A DNA stretch of 64,000 nt from Neobacillus niacini (GTDB lineage Bacteria; Bacillota; Bacilli; Bacillales; Cytobacillaceae). Where the stretch lies: contig NZ_BAWM01000020.1 of the NCBI RefSeq assembly GCF_000759675.1, positions 572,664-636,663 on the forward strand, read 5' to 3'. A program made the translations under genes and the position numbers. The notes under the pieces were generated by a model, which saw only the letters and a program-made list of their open reading frames with translations, searched no databases and was not told the DNA's origin. Of the stretch, positions 1 through 9,180 are shown piece after piece. Position 1 is the first letter of the stretch, and each line of letters starts with the position of its first letter.

Positions 1-612
1 CTTATGGGCATAAAACCCATTCTGTTGACCTCCACCATAAAAATATTCACTTTCTTTTGTATCGAGGGTTTGAACAGTACTTCCGCTTGAATGTTTTAGC
101 GGTTCACTTTCACTCCAAAGAATCTTTGCTCTTTTTTTATCGTACAGGCTCATCTTTGAAGTAGCTTTATCTACTCTTAACTCTAAAGCATTAGTAGATA
201 TTTTATAGACATTGTTATCTCTTTCATCAACCTTAATGTCAATTTCCCCATATTCCTTTGTGTAATCGCTGACATTTTTGTCGATAATTTTCGTCACATG
301 CTCAGGTTTATTGGGAGTTGGATATTCTTCAAAAACACCCTTTGGATCCAAATGCAATCGAAAAACATTATTTTTTAGGAAGTTAATTTTTAATTTTTCT
401 CCTGTTTCTAAGTCCAAGTACACGTTATTTTGTTCTTTCGAAATCTTAGCTACTTTTCCTATAGTCTTATAGGTTTGATTGGCAGAAACATTATTAATTG
501 AATAGTCCTTTTCAGTTCCAACAGCAGATGCTGTTGGAAGCATAGAAAACAACAAACCCACTGATAAGCACAAGCTTACCAGTTTTTTAAACCTAGCCTG
601 ACGTCTTAGCAT
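1..612 (-). CDS. Secreted GH31 family alpha-glycosidase, N-terminal part
   Basis: The first 204 codons of a gene whose 3' part lies outside the window. The start is an ATG with GGAGGT eight bases upstream. It is followed by a Sec signal peptide with basic residues, a hydrophobic core and a likely cleavage after TASA near residue 30. The rest resembles the beta-sandwich N-terminal domain of GH31 enzymes, and the last visible residues (FYGGGQQNGFYAHK) match the conserved G-G-x-Q-x-N-G loop found just before the GH31 barrel. The catalytic barrel is not visible, so the substrate (alpha-glucoside, alpha-xyloside or alpha-galactoside) cannot be given. It shares its upstream region with the GH2 gene further right, so the two may be co-regulated. 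Confidence 0.8.
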   Translation of the reverse strand, partial: MLRRQARFKKLVSLCLSVGLLFSMLPTASAVGTEKDYSINNVSANQTYKTIGKVAKISKEQNNVYLDLETGEKLKINFLKNNVFRLHLDPKGVFEEYPTPNKPEHVTKIIDKNVSDYTKEYGEIDIKVDERDNNVYKISTNALELRVDKATSKMSLYDKKRAKILWSESEPLKHSSGSTVQTLDTKESEYFYGGGQQNGFYAHK

Positions 613-1054
613 ACTCTACCTCCGATTGTAGTGGTCTTCCTAAAATGAAATTCCGATTGTCTTTAATTCTTCTTATGGCTTATTGGCTTATACAATTCTT
701 AGTGAATCCAATTGGAAGAAAAGAAAGACAGCCCCTTAAAAACTCAAAAACTTGCAATTTGTCCTATTGAGGATAACTTTTATTATCTCCACCATCCTTT
801 CTATATTTTTTTATATATTTATATATCTAAATATATAAGCGTAATTAAGTAAGAACTTCATAGAGCCTTAATTTGTGGTTTTCGTATAATGAGAAATGAA
901 ATTTGATACAATAAAAGATTACGTAAAATCTATATTGATAGGGAATTTGAGATTGAGAAATGTTCGTCGATGATGTTAGAGGGATGTGTTGTCTCTTATC
1001 AATTTAGCCCATCGTTGGGCATACTGCATGATAATCATAAGAGATCCATTCCAG
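613..1054. other. Intergenic, no gene recognised
   Basis: A+T-rich sequence upstream of the GH31 start. I see no open frame with a credible ribosome binding site. The part near 960-1050 has a short minus-strand open stretch ending in an Asp-Asn-Thr-Ser-Leu tail that could be the end of a deleted gene, but I cannot assign it. Confidence 0.4.
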
Positions 1055-1225
1055 AAAATTAAAACGAAAGATATCTAGACTCTTTTTCAATTTTTCATCC
1101 CCCTTACTTTATTTAAAAACGATTACAACATCATTATAAAAAATAGAAACCTTTAACAGAGACGGAATTTTCTGGATTATCTTGTGGATTTCTGGACTAT
1201 TTTAGTCTGGGTAAAGAAAACTCGC
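1055..1225 (-). repeat. Left copy of a duplicated promoter/leader segment
   Basis: About 170 bp closely matching 7746..7918, in the same orientation. On the minus strand each copy reads: a conserved upstream block, a TATAAT -10 box (here 1133..1138), a cre-like site, a GGGGG Shine-Dalgarno and an ATG followed by Lys-rich codons, which is the leader of a deleted lipoprotein gene. This copy lies about 450 bp upstream of the GH31 start, the other about 290 bp upstream of the GH2 start. Confidence 0.75.
1114..1127 (-). promoter_or_regulatory. cre-like CcpA site (left copy)
   Basis: On the minus strand TGTAATCGTTTTTA matches the consensus TGWAANCGNTNWCA at 13 of 14 positions (the C near the 3' end is T). 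It lies just downstream of the TATAAT box, a position where CcpA binding usually represses. Function is inferred from the motif only. Confidence 0.5.
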
Positions 1226-1398
1226 CGATTGGCAAGCTCTTAGACGAAGAATAATGTACTATTTCCCTTTTCACGCGCAAAACTTCCGATTGTCCACTTA
1301 AAGAACTGTCACCATGGATTTTGGTTTAAAAAATAGGAATCCCTTGTAAGAGATTCCTATTTTTACATATAGTCTTACACTCTAAATGAACCGAGGTC

Positions 1399-1641
1399 TT
1401 ACTTCATAACCCCATTTTTATCAAAAGTGTACCACTTGCCAGAAGTATTTACCTGGCCTGTCTGCATGGCACCGCTTGTAGTAAAGTAGTACCACTTTGA
1501 CCCTGACTTCAGCCAGCCGGTTTTCATGGCATCAGACTGATCAAAGTAATACGAGGTTGTCCCTTCTTTAAACCAGCCTTTGATTTTTTCACCTGTTTTA
1601 AGATCATAGTAATACGTTATTCCGTTTTCTTTTACCCAGCC
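1399..1641 (-). pseudogene. Cell-wall-binding repeat tail cut off from the GH2 gene by an in-frame stop
   Basis: Directly after the TAA of the GH2 gene, the same reading frame stays open for 80 more codons and ends at a second TAA (1399..1401). The extension contains about three to four repeats of the choline/cell-wall-binding type (PF01473-like): GWVKENGITYYYD, GWFKEGTTSYYFD, GWLKSGSKWYYF and a final GKWYTFDKNGVMK. Such repeats normally form the C-terminal anchor of secreted enzymes. The simplest reading is that one codon changed to TAA and removed the anchor. It has no start or ribosome binding site of its own. Confidence 0.8.
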
Positions 1642-4600
1642 TTAGAACTTGGATGTAACAACAATTCTCGTTCCTTCACTACTATTTCCAGCAAGGTCAG
1701 TTACCGATACGATCAATTCGGTACCTTTTCGCTGTACTGGAATGGAAACAGAAAACTTGCCATCCGCTCCAGCGGTTCCTGTGCCTATAACGGTACCGTT
1801 GACTTTCACTTTTACCTTTGAACCTGCTTCCGCTTGTCCAGTTACAGTCGTGTCTTTTTTGGTTACGTTATTTACCACTGGTTTTGATGGTGCGGTCACA
1901 TCTTTTACCGTTACTGTTGTGGTTTCACTTACGTTTCCATCCTTGTCGGTTGCCGATATAACTAATTCAGTGCCCGCCTTTTGTACTGGAATGGTTACCG
2001 TAAACTTCCCGTCTGATCCACTTTCTCCAGTTCCAATTTCGGTTCCATCTACTTTTACTTCGATCAGGGATCCAGCTTCCGCTTCACCAGTTACAGAGGT
2101 ATCTTTATCCGTTACTTCATTAACCATCGGTTTTCCTGGAGCTGTCACATCTTTTTCGACTTCTATCGCTATTCCATATTTAACTTCTTTAAGTCCATTT
2201 TCAGATCTTACAATAATATCTAGCTTCTCTGAATTATTTACAGTATAAACTACAGATGATGATGCATTATTAGTTACATCTACAGTTATTTCTGGTAACT
2301 CTTCATTAGCAGCTAATTTAATTGTGTAGTTGTATTTATCAGCTGCAAAGCTCTCTAAATCTGACCCATTAACCTTTATTCCATTTACAGCGAAATCTGG
2401 ATTTTGCACTACTCTCTGTTCAAAAGCTTGCATTTCTTCTATTGCTAAACATTTACCAGGCTTAGCTTTCATCTTTATTCTTAATGACTTTGTCTTTACC
2501 ATATCAAAAGTATAATAATTTGTATCTGTTGATGATGTTACCTTTGGATTAGCAACTAAATTTGTTACAGTTACCCAATTTTTATCATCATTAAATGGAT
2601 TTTCTGGCTCCATTAATACCTGTGATGGTCTACTTGGTAGAACAACCTTATCTCCAACATAATATTGGATTTCAAAGCTTTCTGGAACATTGGCTCCCCA
2701 ATCTTCAAAGAAATTAACTTCTAGATTATTTATATATTTATCCTCTGGTACATCTGTTCCGAAGATAACGCCAACCCAATCATCACTTCTTGAATTGTCT
2801 GCCCAATTAGTCCATCTGTTACCATTTATCATTTCATCATTTACAGCTTTAATTTTATCATTTGGTTCATTTGTAAATGAAGCTATTGCCATTGCCAAAT
2901 CGAAACCTACTCTTGTTCCAGCAAAGTTAATACCTTTTACAGTTACATCAGTTACTCTGATACTTGCATTTACAATTTTATCTGTTCCTTCTACTGTTCC
3001 ATTTACAGCAAAAGTTCCAACTTTACTTAATAACTCTTTATCATAATCTTCCCAAGTAACAGGAAGATCAACTATTGTTCCATCTGTATAGTAAGCCTTT
3101 ACCGTTTGTGGAAGCTTTGGTTCCACCTTTACATTAGTTGCAAGTGAAACATTTTGTACTGCTGATAACCCCTTAACAACCACTTTAGCCTTAGCTTTTA
3201 ATGCTTGTCCTTCAACAGTTCCTTCTACTTCAAATACCCCGTACTTATTATAAGAATCTTCCTTTATATTATCCCAAGTAACCTTTACCTCTCTAGGTAA
3301 CCCAATATCATATATTGCTTTTACCTTTTCTGGTAATATTGGTGCAACTCCCTTATTCGTTTCTACATTTACTTTTTCATATGAAATAATCGTCTTCTCA
3401 GCTGGATTCTTTCCAATATTTATTTCTATATCTTCAGTACTAACAGTCTTACCTTTATAAGTTACTTCCGCATTTAGAATTACTGTTCCTTCTGTATAAG
3501 CATATAACTTACCATTTTCTATTTTCGCTTCCCCAGAATCCTTAGAAGATATGTTATATTTAGCTTGTATTTGATCTTTGCCAATTGAAGAATCATCTTC
3601 TAATGTTCCCTCTATTATAATATCAACAATATCATCCTCAATTATATCCTTCTTAGATAATTCTATTGTTGCTGAAGTTAATTGTGGATCACCTTCTGAA
3701 AAATTAACTATATAACTATTAGTTTTTCCATCTTCTGCTGTAACCATAACAGTAGCGTTACTATCAACATTTAATGCTGGAACTACAAATACACTTGCAG
3801 TATCCTTAGCAGTAGCTGTAACTACTGGTACCTTTGAAGCATATGGTAGATTAATTGCATACTGATTGGTGTTCCCATTAAACCCTTCAATACTAGCATC
3901 ATTTACTTTAATATCACTTAATAACGCTGTACCATCACTCTCTACTACATTAGAATAAATATAAAATTCAGTAATACCAACTGCCTTATTAGCTACAGTA
4001 TCCTCTTTTAATAAAGTTCTTATTTTAGTTGTATCTACTTCATCAAAAGTAATTTCTTCTGTGCCTTCTGCTGAAAATCCTGTTGTCTTACTTTGATTAG
4101 AAACTCCAACCCATTCATTACCATTCCAATATTCAACTAAAATCTCACTTGGAATAGCAACTCCACCATCAGTATATAGTGAAATTCCTATTTTACTTAT
4201 AGAGTATTCTTTATCAAACTCTATACCAACATATTCATCATAGTTTCCTCCAGGTTTCCCCCAGTTTGTCCATCTATTTTTAGGTTGACTAACCTTAGAA
4301 ACTATACCATCATTTATATTATTTACACTATCATATAGACTAAATCCATCAAATGCTCTTGGATATGTCTTACCTTCATTTAATGCTATATTTGCTTCTT
4401 TAAAATTATCAGATACAACTACAATAGCTTTAGCCTTTAAACTCTCTACTCCTTCAACATTACCTTCTATTGTAACAGTTTTAGCTGAATCAACATCCTC
4501 TGCTGTTAACTCTCTCTCCCAAGTTACTGGATACTTTTCTATACTTCCATCATTACTTACTACTGACACTTCTGTCGGAAGTTTATCTTGCTTTCCAACA

Positions 4601-7461
4601 GGTAATAACATTCTAGAATCTAATATACCAATAATATCTTTAACTATTACTTTAATACTTACTGGAATATTACTATCTACTACAGTTCCATTAACTTTAA
4701 ATATTCCAGGAGTTTTTAAAGCATCCTCTGGAACTGAATCCCACATAACATCTACTTCTTTTTTACTTCCATCTGAATAAATTCCTGTTACTTTCTCTGG
4801 AAGTTTTAGTTCCCCATTAATAAGTACTGTAACATCACTTACATCATATCCAAGAATCTTATTTTCACTTAATTCTTCTTCCGGTACAGTGTATATTGTT
4901 GTGTTATCAGAAGAAAGTCCCGGACTTGTTGCTGTTAATGTAAATGAACCAGCATTTTTTGTTGATTGAACAATAACTAAAGCCTTACCACTAAAGGCTT
5001 TTCTCTTATTATCTTTATATCTCTCAGCAGTTGCAGCATTACCATTGTCAACACCAACAATTTTACCATTACCTTTAACGTCAAAATTTATTAAGTTATC
5101 AGCATCTGGAACTAAAGTTCCATTTTCATCAACTACATCAACTGTAATAAATGATAAATCATATTCATCTGCAGTTATAACTTGTCTATCTGCGCTTAAA
5201 TCAATCTTTTTAGCATCATTAGCAGTCTTAACTACATCTCTTGCAATTTCTTTACCATTTTGATCCTTTGCAACAGCAGTTAATTTACCTGGTTTGTAAG
5301 GCACTCTAAATTCTAAGTGAAGCTTACCATCCTTAGTCTCTTTATAAGTTCCATTGTAACCTGCATTTGTAACTTCATATGCTTTACTTTCTACTAAGTT
5401 ACCTAAATCAGTGCTTGTTACATCTTCATTAAAATATAAGTCAACAGAATTAGCATTAGTATATGCATATACTAATATCTTATCTCCATCAACCTTTATA
5501 CTATCATCATTCTCCCAATTCCAATGTGGTAATAAATGAACCATTGGCTCATCTGACCATTGACTTTGATAGAAATAGAATGCATCCTTCTCAAATCCAG
5601 CTGTATCTATAGCACCAAAGTATGAAGATTTTGATGGAAATTTACCATAATAAGGAGTTGGTTCTCCTATATAATCGAAGCCTGTCCAAATATATTCTCC
5701 TAATATATATTCTCTATCCCTATTCATCTTCCATGATGCTTCTGCTGTTTTACCCCAAGCAACACGATCATTATCATAAGAAGATTGTTGTAAATCTGGA
5801 TGATTATCACCTATACCAATTTTTTCCGGATGTGCATATACTCCTCTACTTCTTACAGCAGAAGAGGTCTCTGAACCGTACATTATCCAGTCTTCATGTT
5901 TTTCTTTATATTTATCATAATTATGTTCAGCATAATTAAAGCCTACAACATCTATAATATCAGCTACGTTTTCATGAGGTCCTTCATCCCCCATAAATGC
6001 AATTTCTCCCATAGTTGTAGGTCTTGTAGTATCAATTTCCTTAACCCACTTCTGAAGATTTTTTGCTACTTCCAGCCCCTTTGCTTGACTTGTTTCCCAT
6101 ATCTCATTTCCTAATGACCACATCATTATACTTGGAGCATTCTTTCCTCTATTAACCATTTGCTTAATATCATATTCTGCCCAAGTCATATCTCCATGAA
6201 TTGATTTTTGCTCAAAAAACCTTGCATAATCATATGGATTCTTTCCACCATACCAAGTATCAAAAGCTTCTTCTATTAGAAGAATTCCCTCTTCATTAGA
6301 AATATCTATTAAGTGTTGTGAAGCAGGATTATGAGTAACTCTTATAGAATTTACTCCCATCTCTTTTAACTTTTTAACCTGTCTTCTTATTGATGTCTTA
6401 TTATCAACAGCTCCTAAAGAACCTTGGTCATGGTGCATACATACACCTTCAAGCTTCATTTGCTCTCCATTTAAGAAAAAACCATCATTAGATGTCGTAT
6501 AAAACCATCTCATACCAAAATCTGTTTCATACTCATCTACTGTTTGATTGTCAATAATTACAGTAGTAGCCACCTTATATAAATATGGCTTCTCAGTTCC
6601 CCAAAGTATTGGATTTTCAACAGTTACATCTGCATTGAATTTCTTATTAGCACCTGCACTAACTACTTCAGTAGTTACATTTTCCGCTACGCTATTTCCT
6701 TTAGCATCTAAAATAACTGATTTAACACTTACCTCTTTATCTGTAGATTCCTCATTCATAATGTCTGTTTTAATATTAACTTTAGCTCTGCCTTGTTTGT
6801 ATTCATTTTCTAAATCTGGTGTATTTACATAAGTACCATACTCTGCAACATGGACATTTTCAGTCACGGTAAGGTTTACATCTCTATATATACCACTACC
6901 TGAATACCATCTACTACTTGGCTGCTGATTTGTCGCCTTTACAGCTATAACGTTTTCAGTAACACCATCACATATTAAATCATTTGTTATATCAAATGAA
7001 AATGGAGTATATCCGTAAGGATTATTACCTACTTGCTTTCCATTTACATAAACATAACTATCCATGTATACTCCGCCAAAGTTAATACTTATTTTTTTCC
7101 CTTCCATTTCCTTAGGGAGTACAAAACTCTTTCTATACCAGCCAATTCCACCATCTAGATATCCCCCATTATAGCGTCCTGGAGAATCTATATTAAAATC
7201 TAATTCTATGCTCCAATCATGAGGTAACGTTAACTTTCTCCATTCACTATCATCAAAAACTTTTTCTTTCGCTCCTGCTGCATCTCCTAAATTAAATTTC
7301 CAATCATCGTTAAATGATATAGTTCTTTGTGATTCATTATTTATAGTACTAACTATTCCACTATTATCTCTTGCTATAGTATCTGCCAATGCTGTTATCC
7401 CTGAAGAAGTTGTAATTACTACTGCAGCTATAACTGAGCTTAATATCTTATTAAACTTCAT
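1642..7461 (-). CDS. Secreted multidomain GH2 glycosidase (beta-galactosidase-like)
   Basis: A 1,939-residue exported enzyme. I start it at the ATG at 7461 (MKFNKILSS), which has GGAG eight bases upstream; a TTG/ATG pair 18-21 bases earlier has none. Order: signal peptide (to about ALA-27); GH2 sugar-binding and Ig-like domains (about 45-320); TIM barrel with acid/base Glu453 in SLGNE and probable nucleophile Glu531 in YGSETSS; a DUF4982-like domain; several Big_4-type Ig domains (repeated 'VTW' units), two F5/8 C-like carbohydrate-binding regions, cadherin-like beta-sandwiches and two Big_6 repeats at the end. GH2 enzymes of this layout hydrolyse beta-galactosides or related sugars outside the cell. 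Codon use is much more AGA/ATA-rich than that of its neighbours up to about 2150, where it changes. The C-terminal anchor is lost by a stop codon (see 1399..1641). Confidence 0.9.
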   Translation of the reverse strand: MKFNKILSSVIAAVVITTSSGITALADTIARDNSGIVSTINNESQRTISFNDDWKFNLGDAAGAKEKVFDDSEWRKLTLPHDWSIELDFNIDSPGRYNGGYLDGGIGWYRKSFVLPKEMEGKKISINFGGVYMDSYVYVNGKQVGNNPYGYTPFSFDITNDLICDGVTENVIAVKATNQQPSSRWYSGSGIYRDVNLTVTENVHVAEYGTYVNTPDLENEYKQGRAKVNIKTDIMNEESTDKEVSVKSVILDAKGNSVAENVTTEVVSAGANKKFNADVTVENPILWGTEKPYLYKVATTVIIDNQTVDEYETDFGMRWFYTTSNDGFFLNGEQMKLEGVCMHHDQGSLGAVDNKTSIRRQVKKLKEMGVNSIRVTHNPASQHLIDISNEEGILLIEEAFDTWYGGKNPYDYARFFEQKSIHGDMTWAEYDIKQMVNRGKNAPSIMMWSLGNEIWETSQAKGLEVAKNLQKWVKEIDTTRPTTMGEIAFMGDEGPHENVADIIDVVGFNYAEHNYDKYKEKHEDWIMYGSETSSAVRSRGVYAHPEKIGIGDNHPDLQQSSYDNDRVAWGKTAEASWKMNRDREYILGEYIWTGFDYIGEPTPYYGKFPSKSSYFGAIDTAGFEKDAFYFYQSQWSDEPMVHLLPHWNWENDDSIKVDGDKILVYAYTNANSVDLYFNEDVTSTDLGNLVESKAYEVTNAGYNGTYKETKDGKLHLEFRVPYKPGKLTAVAKDQNGKEIARDVVKTANDAKKIDLSADRQVITADEYDLSFITVDVVDENGTLVPDADNLINFDVKGNGKIVGVDNGNAATAERYKDNKRKAFSGKALVIVQSTKNAGSFTLTATSPGLSSDNTTIYTVPEEELSENKILGYDVSDVTVLINGELKLPEKVTGIYSDGSKKEVDVMWDSVPEDALKTPGIFKVNGTVVDSNIPVSIKVIVKDIIGILDSRMLLPVGKQDKLPTEVSVVSNDGSIEKYPVTWERELTAEDVDSAKTVTIEGNVEGVESLKAKAIVVVSDNFKEANIALNEGKTYPRAFDGFSLYDSVNNINDGIVSKVSQPKNRWTNWGKPGGNYDEYVGIEFDKEYSISKIGISLYTDGGVAIPSEILVEYWNGNEWVGVSNQSKTTGFSAEGTEEITFDEVDTTKIRTLLKEDTVANKAVGITEFYIYSNVVESDGTALLSDIKVNDASIEGFNGNTNQYAINLPYASKVPVVTATAKDTASVFVVPALNVDSNATVMVTAEDGKTNSYIVNFSEGDPQLTSATIELSKKDIIEDDIVDIIIEGTLEDDSSIGKDQIQAKYNISSKDSGEAKIENGKLYAYTEGTVILNAEVTYKGKTVSTEDIEINIGKNPAEKTIISYEKVNVETNKGVAPILPEKVKAIYDIGLPREVKVTWDNIKEDSYNKYGVFEVEGTVEGQALKAKAKVVVKGLSAVQNVSLATNVKVEPKLPQTVKAYYTDGTIVDLPVTWEDYDKELLSKVGTFAVNGTVEGTDKIVNASIRVTDVTVKGINFAGTRVGFDLAMAIASFTNEPNDKIKAVNDEMINGNRWTNWADNSRSDDWVGVIFGTDVPEDKYINNLEVNFFEDWGANVPESFEIQYYVGDKVVLPSRPSQVLMEPENPFNDDKNWVTVTNLVANPKVTSSTDTNYYTFDMVKTKSLRIKMKAKPGKCLAIEEMQAFEQRVVQNPDFAVNGIKVNGSDLESFAADKYNYTIKLAANEELPEITVDVTNNASSSVVYTVNNSEKLDIIVRSENGLKEVKYGIAIEVEKDVTAPGKPMVNEVTDKDTSVTGEAEAGSLIEVKVDGTEIGTGESGSDGKFTVTIPVQKAGTELVISATDKDGNVSETTTVTVKDVTAPSKPVVNNVTKKDTTVTGQAEAGSKVKVKVNGTVIGTGTAGADGKFSVSIPVQRKGTELIVSVTDLAGNSSEGTRIVVTSKF

Positions 7462-7568
7462 ACCTTTAGCTCCATTCATCAATTTATTAACTGATCTTTT
7501 ATATTCAGTAGGTTTCGACTAAATAATTTATGCATTCGTTTTCATAGGCAATAAGAACCTATAACTCC

Positions 7569-7791
7569 TTAAGCCTTTTTATTCCCTTTAGGATCCGTTT
7601 CAACCTCGATCTCCCAACTGAGTGAAACATCCTCTTCCCCAGCTCCGGTCCACAAGTTAAAGATTTCAAGCTTTTCGATCCATTCTTAATGTCCCCTCCA
7701 CCATCGCCTGAATTTGAATTGCTGCAGGCGGAAAGAACTAATGAAAAAATTAAAACGAAAGATACCCATAAACTCTTTTTAAACTTTTCAT
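7569..7791 (-). pseudogene. Sugar-binding lipoprotein start fused to an unrelated C-terminal tail
   Basis: Minus-strand remnant with GGGGG ribosome binding site and ATG at 7791. After one missing base near codon 3 the frame gives a lipoprotein signal peptide ending LVLSACSNSNSG, a Gly/Asp-rich linker and KLEIFNLWTGAGEE, the typical beginning of a CUT1 sugar-binding protein. Only about 55 residues remain. The frame then passes into VSLSWEIEVETDPKGNKKA and stops, which is not solute-binding-protein sequence. It is a deletion scar, not a working gene. Confidence 0.65.
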
Positions 7792-7918
7792 CCCCCTCAC
7801 TTTATTAGAAAACGGTTACAATATCATTATAAAAAATAGCAATCGTTAACAGAGACGGAATTATCTGTATTATCTTGCGAATTTCTGGACTATTTTAATC
7901 TGGGTAAAGAAAACTTGC
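7746..7918 (-). repeat. Right copy of the duplicated promoter/leader segment
   Basis: Counterpart of 1055..1225. It contains TATAAT (7826..7831, minus strand), a cre-like site at 7807..7820 (TGTAACCGTTTTCT, 13 of 14) and the start of the lipoprotein remnant. It is the nearest recognisable promoter upstream of the GH2 gene. Confidence 0.75.
7807..7820 (-). promoter_or_regulatory. cre-like CcpA site (right copy)
   Basis: TGTAACCGTTTTCT on the minus strand, one mismatch (last base) to the cre consensus TGWAANCGNTNWCA, just downstream of a TATAAT box. Suggests glucose repression of transcription toward the GH2 gene. Confidence 0.5.
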
Positions 7919-8148
7919 GCATTTGGTAAAGCCCTGTGGTGAAGCATGATGTGCAGGTGCACTTATACTTAATTCCTAGTTAGCGATAGCTATTTTGGTT
8001 AAGCGGTTAAGTTTTGAACAAAAACCTCTATCGCCCAACCAAAGTCTATTAATGACTCTCTAAAAGCTGAACTAATATCTTTATCGAAAATTAGCGTGGT
8101 AGTTACGCATTTCCCTAACTACACCCCTCTTAGTATTTAAATAAAACA
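7919..8148. other. Intergenic with a short unassigned open stretch
   Basis: On the minus strand a frame ending at 7999 reads DKDISSAFRESLIDFGWAIE and a few more residues. The composition looks like real coding sequence, possibly a nucleotidyltransferase fragment, but it has no start and about 35 codons only. Nothing else is seen. Confidence 0.3.
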
Positions 8149-8173
8149 GATCAGATGAGTTTCTCATCTGATC
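8149..8173 (-). terminator. Rho-independent terminator-like hairpin
   Basis: Perfect 11-bp stem GATCAGATGAG / CTCATCTGATC with a TTT loop. It follows the gene fragment ending at 8195 on the minus strand. Confidence 0.6.
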
Positions 8174-8194
8174 AAAAATAAATACAGACCTAAT

Positions 8195-8271
8195 TTATTT
8201 TTTCACCACAATCTTTTTCGCTTTACTTGTATTCTCTGCCTTATCTTTTCGTGTTCTTGGCTGAGGCAGCT
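8195..8271 (-). pseudogene. C-terminal end of a deleted surface protein
   Basis: Minus-strand frame of about 25 codons ending KDKAENTSKAKKIVVKK and a TAA, followed at once by a terminator hairpin. The tail looks like the last strand of a bacterial Ig (Big_6/Big_3) repeat. No start is present. Confidence 0.4.
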
Positions 8272-8373
8272 CATATTAAAACTTTAAGTTTTTACGAGTA
8301 AATTGTAAAATCAAGAAACATTATGGTAACCATAACATTATTTTATTGAAATTCACCACTTTTGATCATTACA

Positions 8374-9150
8374 TTACTCGTATAAAGCACCATCGTCTTT
8401 TTGTTTAGCTTTAACAGATAGATTAGCAGAGTATTTTACACCTTGATAATCATTCGTTGCTAACTCATCAAGCTTTACGCCAAATGAAATATCAATGTAT
8501 TCATCTGCTTCTAAATTCCAGAATTTGTTGTCTTCCCCTGATTCTGCACCATCACCCAAAAGAATTTCTTTTTCGCCAACAGCTGCAGCCGACTTTTCTG
8601 GTAGGAAGCCTGCAATGATTTCGACTCCTTCTGCAATTTCAACAGACTCGCCCGAAGCTAATGAACGAGTTAGTTCATTCGTAGTTACTTTATTCGCAGT
8701 TACTTTATTCGCAGTTACTTTATTCGCAGTTACTTCATTCGTAGTTCCTTCGAATAATTCTTCTAGTTTAATTTGTGATTCTTTTAATACTTCTTCTGTT
8801 GGTTTCACTTTGTATTTAAGTGCAACATAACCCACTTTGTACGTATCTAATGAAAGAGGTTTATCTAATGATTGATGCAGTTTTGCTTGTAAGAATGTAT
8901 CGACCGTCCCTGTGTTATCAATAGTTAGAAAATCTCCAAATACTAGTTGTGATGGTGCAAAATTTCCAGCTGCAACAAGATTCCCTTTCATATCTTTACC
9001 ATTATTAAGCTGCACAATTGCATTTGTGATTTCACCTTTAGCCGTTGTTTCGGAAGTAAACCAAGAATATGTTCCATAGCTTGCTGCAACTGCAATTGCA
9101 CCTGCAAGGGTTGTACCTAATAACGCTTTCTTTGCTTTTGCGATTTTCAT
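8374..9150 (-). CDS. TasA/CalY (camelysin) family secreted protein
   Basis: 258 residues. The N-terminus (MKIAKAKKALLGTTLAGAIAV...) is a long SipW-type signal peptide followed by ASYGTYSWFTSETT, the signature of the TasA/CalY family (peptidase M73 family in databases; TasA itself is the amyloid-like biofilm fibre subunit). The body has the expected beta-rich pattern, e.g. FGDFLTIDNTGTVDTFLQAKL. It lies 30 bp downstream of sipW, so the peptidase and its substrate are probably one operon. Unusual: residues about 135-160 contain tandem five-residue units (VTANK) encoded by 15-bp DNA repeats. Whether it forms fibres or acts as a protease inhibitor/protease is not shown by the sequence. Confidence 0.85.
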   Translation of the reverse strand: MKIAKAKKALLGTTLAGAIAVAASYGTYSWFTSETTAKGEITNAIVQLNNGKDMKGNLVAAGNFAPSQLVFGDFLTIDNTGTVDTFLQAKLHQSLDKPLSLDTYKVGYVALKYKVKPTEEVLKESQIKLEELFEGTTNEVTANKVTANKVTANKVTTNELTRSLASGESVEIAEGVEIIAGFLPEKSAAAVGEKEILLGDGAESGEDNKFWNLEADEYIDISFGVKLDELATNDYQGVKYSANLSVKAKQKDDGALYE

Positions 9151-9180
9151 AAAATAATTCCCCCCACTTAATATAGCTTT

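Noticed and set aside
1649..2248. 199-codon plus-strand frame opposite the GH2 C-terminus
   Set aside because: Shadow of the Big_6 repeats; no start signal.
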